From NCBI GenBank assembly GCA_002345845.1, contig DDWF01000206.1:1-5782 (forward strand): a stretch of 5,782 nt of DNA, given 5' to 3'. Position 1 is the stretch's first letter, and each line of letters opens with the position of its first letter. The notes below the pieces were generated by a model that had not been told where the DNA came from, ran no database searches, and saw only the letters and a program-made list of their open reading frames with translations. Origin of the DNA: Betaproteobacteria bacterium UBA2293 (lineage in GTDB: Bacteria; Pseudomonadota; Gammaproteobacteria; Burkholderiales; Rhodocyclaceae). A program made the position numbers and the translations under genes. Of this stretch, positions 5,561 through 5,782 are shown in pieces.

Positions 5561-5782
5561 TGGGGGTTTCTTCTTTTCTGGCGGTGGGTTCCGCCCTTGC
5601 GGGGCGGGCGTACTTTCTTTTTGATGGCAAAAAGAAAGTAGCCAAAGAAAAAGCCACCCCTGGGTCGGTGGCCCCTTCGGGGCTTCCCTGCGCTACTCGG
5701 GCTGTCGGGCGGCTGGCTAAACTCGCCGCTGCGCGGCTCAGACAACGCCAGCCGACTTCCCCCGCCAGCCCTGCGTTGCTCG
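5561..5782. repeat. Intergenic tail of stacked inverted repeats, probably a dispersed repeat element; continues past the window edge
   Basis: No credible gene is present. From left to right there are four structures: a GC hairpin CCGCCC/GGGCGG (5591-5596 with 5602-5607); a perfect 13-bp stem (5611-5640); GCCCC-TTC-GGGGC (5671-5683); and a nested structure with an 8-bp outer stem CGGCTGGC/GCCAGCCG (5710-5717 with 5747-5754) around an inner GCCGC-TGC-GCGGC (5725-5737). A further GCCAGCC lies at 5764-5770. From memory, very similar TACTTTCTTTTTG/AAAGAAAGTA arrangements recur between genes in many beta- and gammaproteobacterial genomes. Copy number in this genome cannot be judged from one window. 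Confidence 0.6.
5611..5640. terminator. Perfect 13-bp stem-loop downstream of the operon, possible transcript end
   Basis: TACTTTCTTTTTG (5611-5623), loop ATGG (5624-5627) and CAAAAAGAAAGTA (5628-5640) pair without mismatch. It lies 50 nt after the last stop codon and is the strongest hairpin there. It is A/T-rich and no U-run follows on the plus strand, so it is not a classical intrinsic terminator. It could stabilise the 3' end, work with Rho, or simply be part of the repeat element. The GC hairpin just before it (5591-5607) could contribute. Confidence 0.4.

Noticed and set aside
5437..5745. Minus-strand open frame of 102 codons over the end of the last gene and the tail
   Set aside because: It runs through the inverted-repeat element. 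Its low-complexity product (FFFGYFLFAIKKK) is the kind of translation such repeats give, and its 3' end lies inside the chalcone-isomerase-like gene. It has no recognisable domain.

Overview
The window is GC-rich, densely packed bacterial DNA with codon use typical of a high-GC betaproteobacterium. A member of the Rhodocyclaceae (Dechloromonas/Azospira-like) is my best guess. It rests on overall protein flavour and on the dispersed-repeat-like tail, not on any marker gene.

Layout: (1) bases 1-128, minus strand: the first 42 codons of moaA (molybdenum cofactor synthesis), cut by the window edge. (2) 164-1048, minus strand: a MerR-type regulator fused to a cobalamin-binding domain. It carries the W-x9-EH and E-x-H-x-x-G signatures of the CarH/LitR family of B12-dependent photoreceptor repressors. 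(3) 1049-1154: a compact divergent control region with two overlapping face-to-face promoters and two near-identical 15-bp palindromes (consensus TTTGTCC-N-GGACAAA). (4) 1155-5560, plus strand: a tight five-gene operon. It encodes an exported glutathione-peroxidase-like protein, an FAD-dependent amine-oxidase-like protein (COG2907 type), a DUF1365 protein, a cyclopropane-fatty-acid-synthase-like SAM methyltransferase, and an exported chalcone-isomerase-like protein. Intergenic distances are 30 bp, then overlaps of 1, 4 and 32 nt. (5) 5561-5782: non-coding DNA made of successive inverted repeats, resembling a dispersed intergenic repeat.

How it fits together: the FAD protein + DUF1365 + Cfa-like methyltransferase trio is known from singlet-oxygen (sigmaE/ChrR) and light (LitR) regulons of proteobacteria. 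Related enzymes there methylate, desaturate and oxidise phospholipid acyl chains to furan fatty acids (UfaM/UfaD/UfaO in Rhodobacter sphaeroides). Here the same trio sits behind a CarH/LitR-like repressor and is led by an exported peroxidase. My reading is a light- and oxidant-responsive membrane-lipid modification operon. The Cfa-like enzyme has replaced three residues in or next to the bicarbonate pocket of true cyclopropane synthases (Cys to Ser, His to Ala, His to Gln). This argues for a methyl-transfer product other than a cyclopropane. The function of the operon as a whole is inference.
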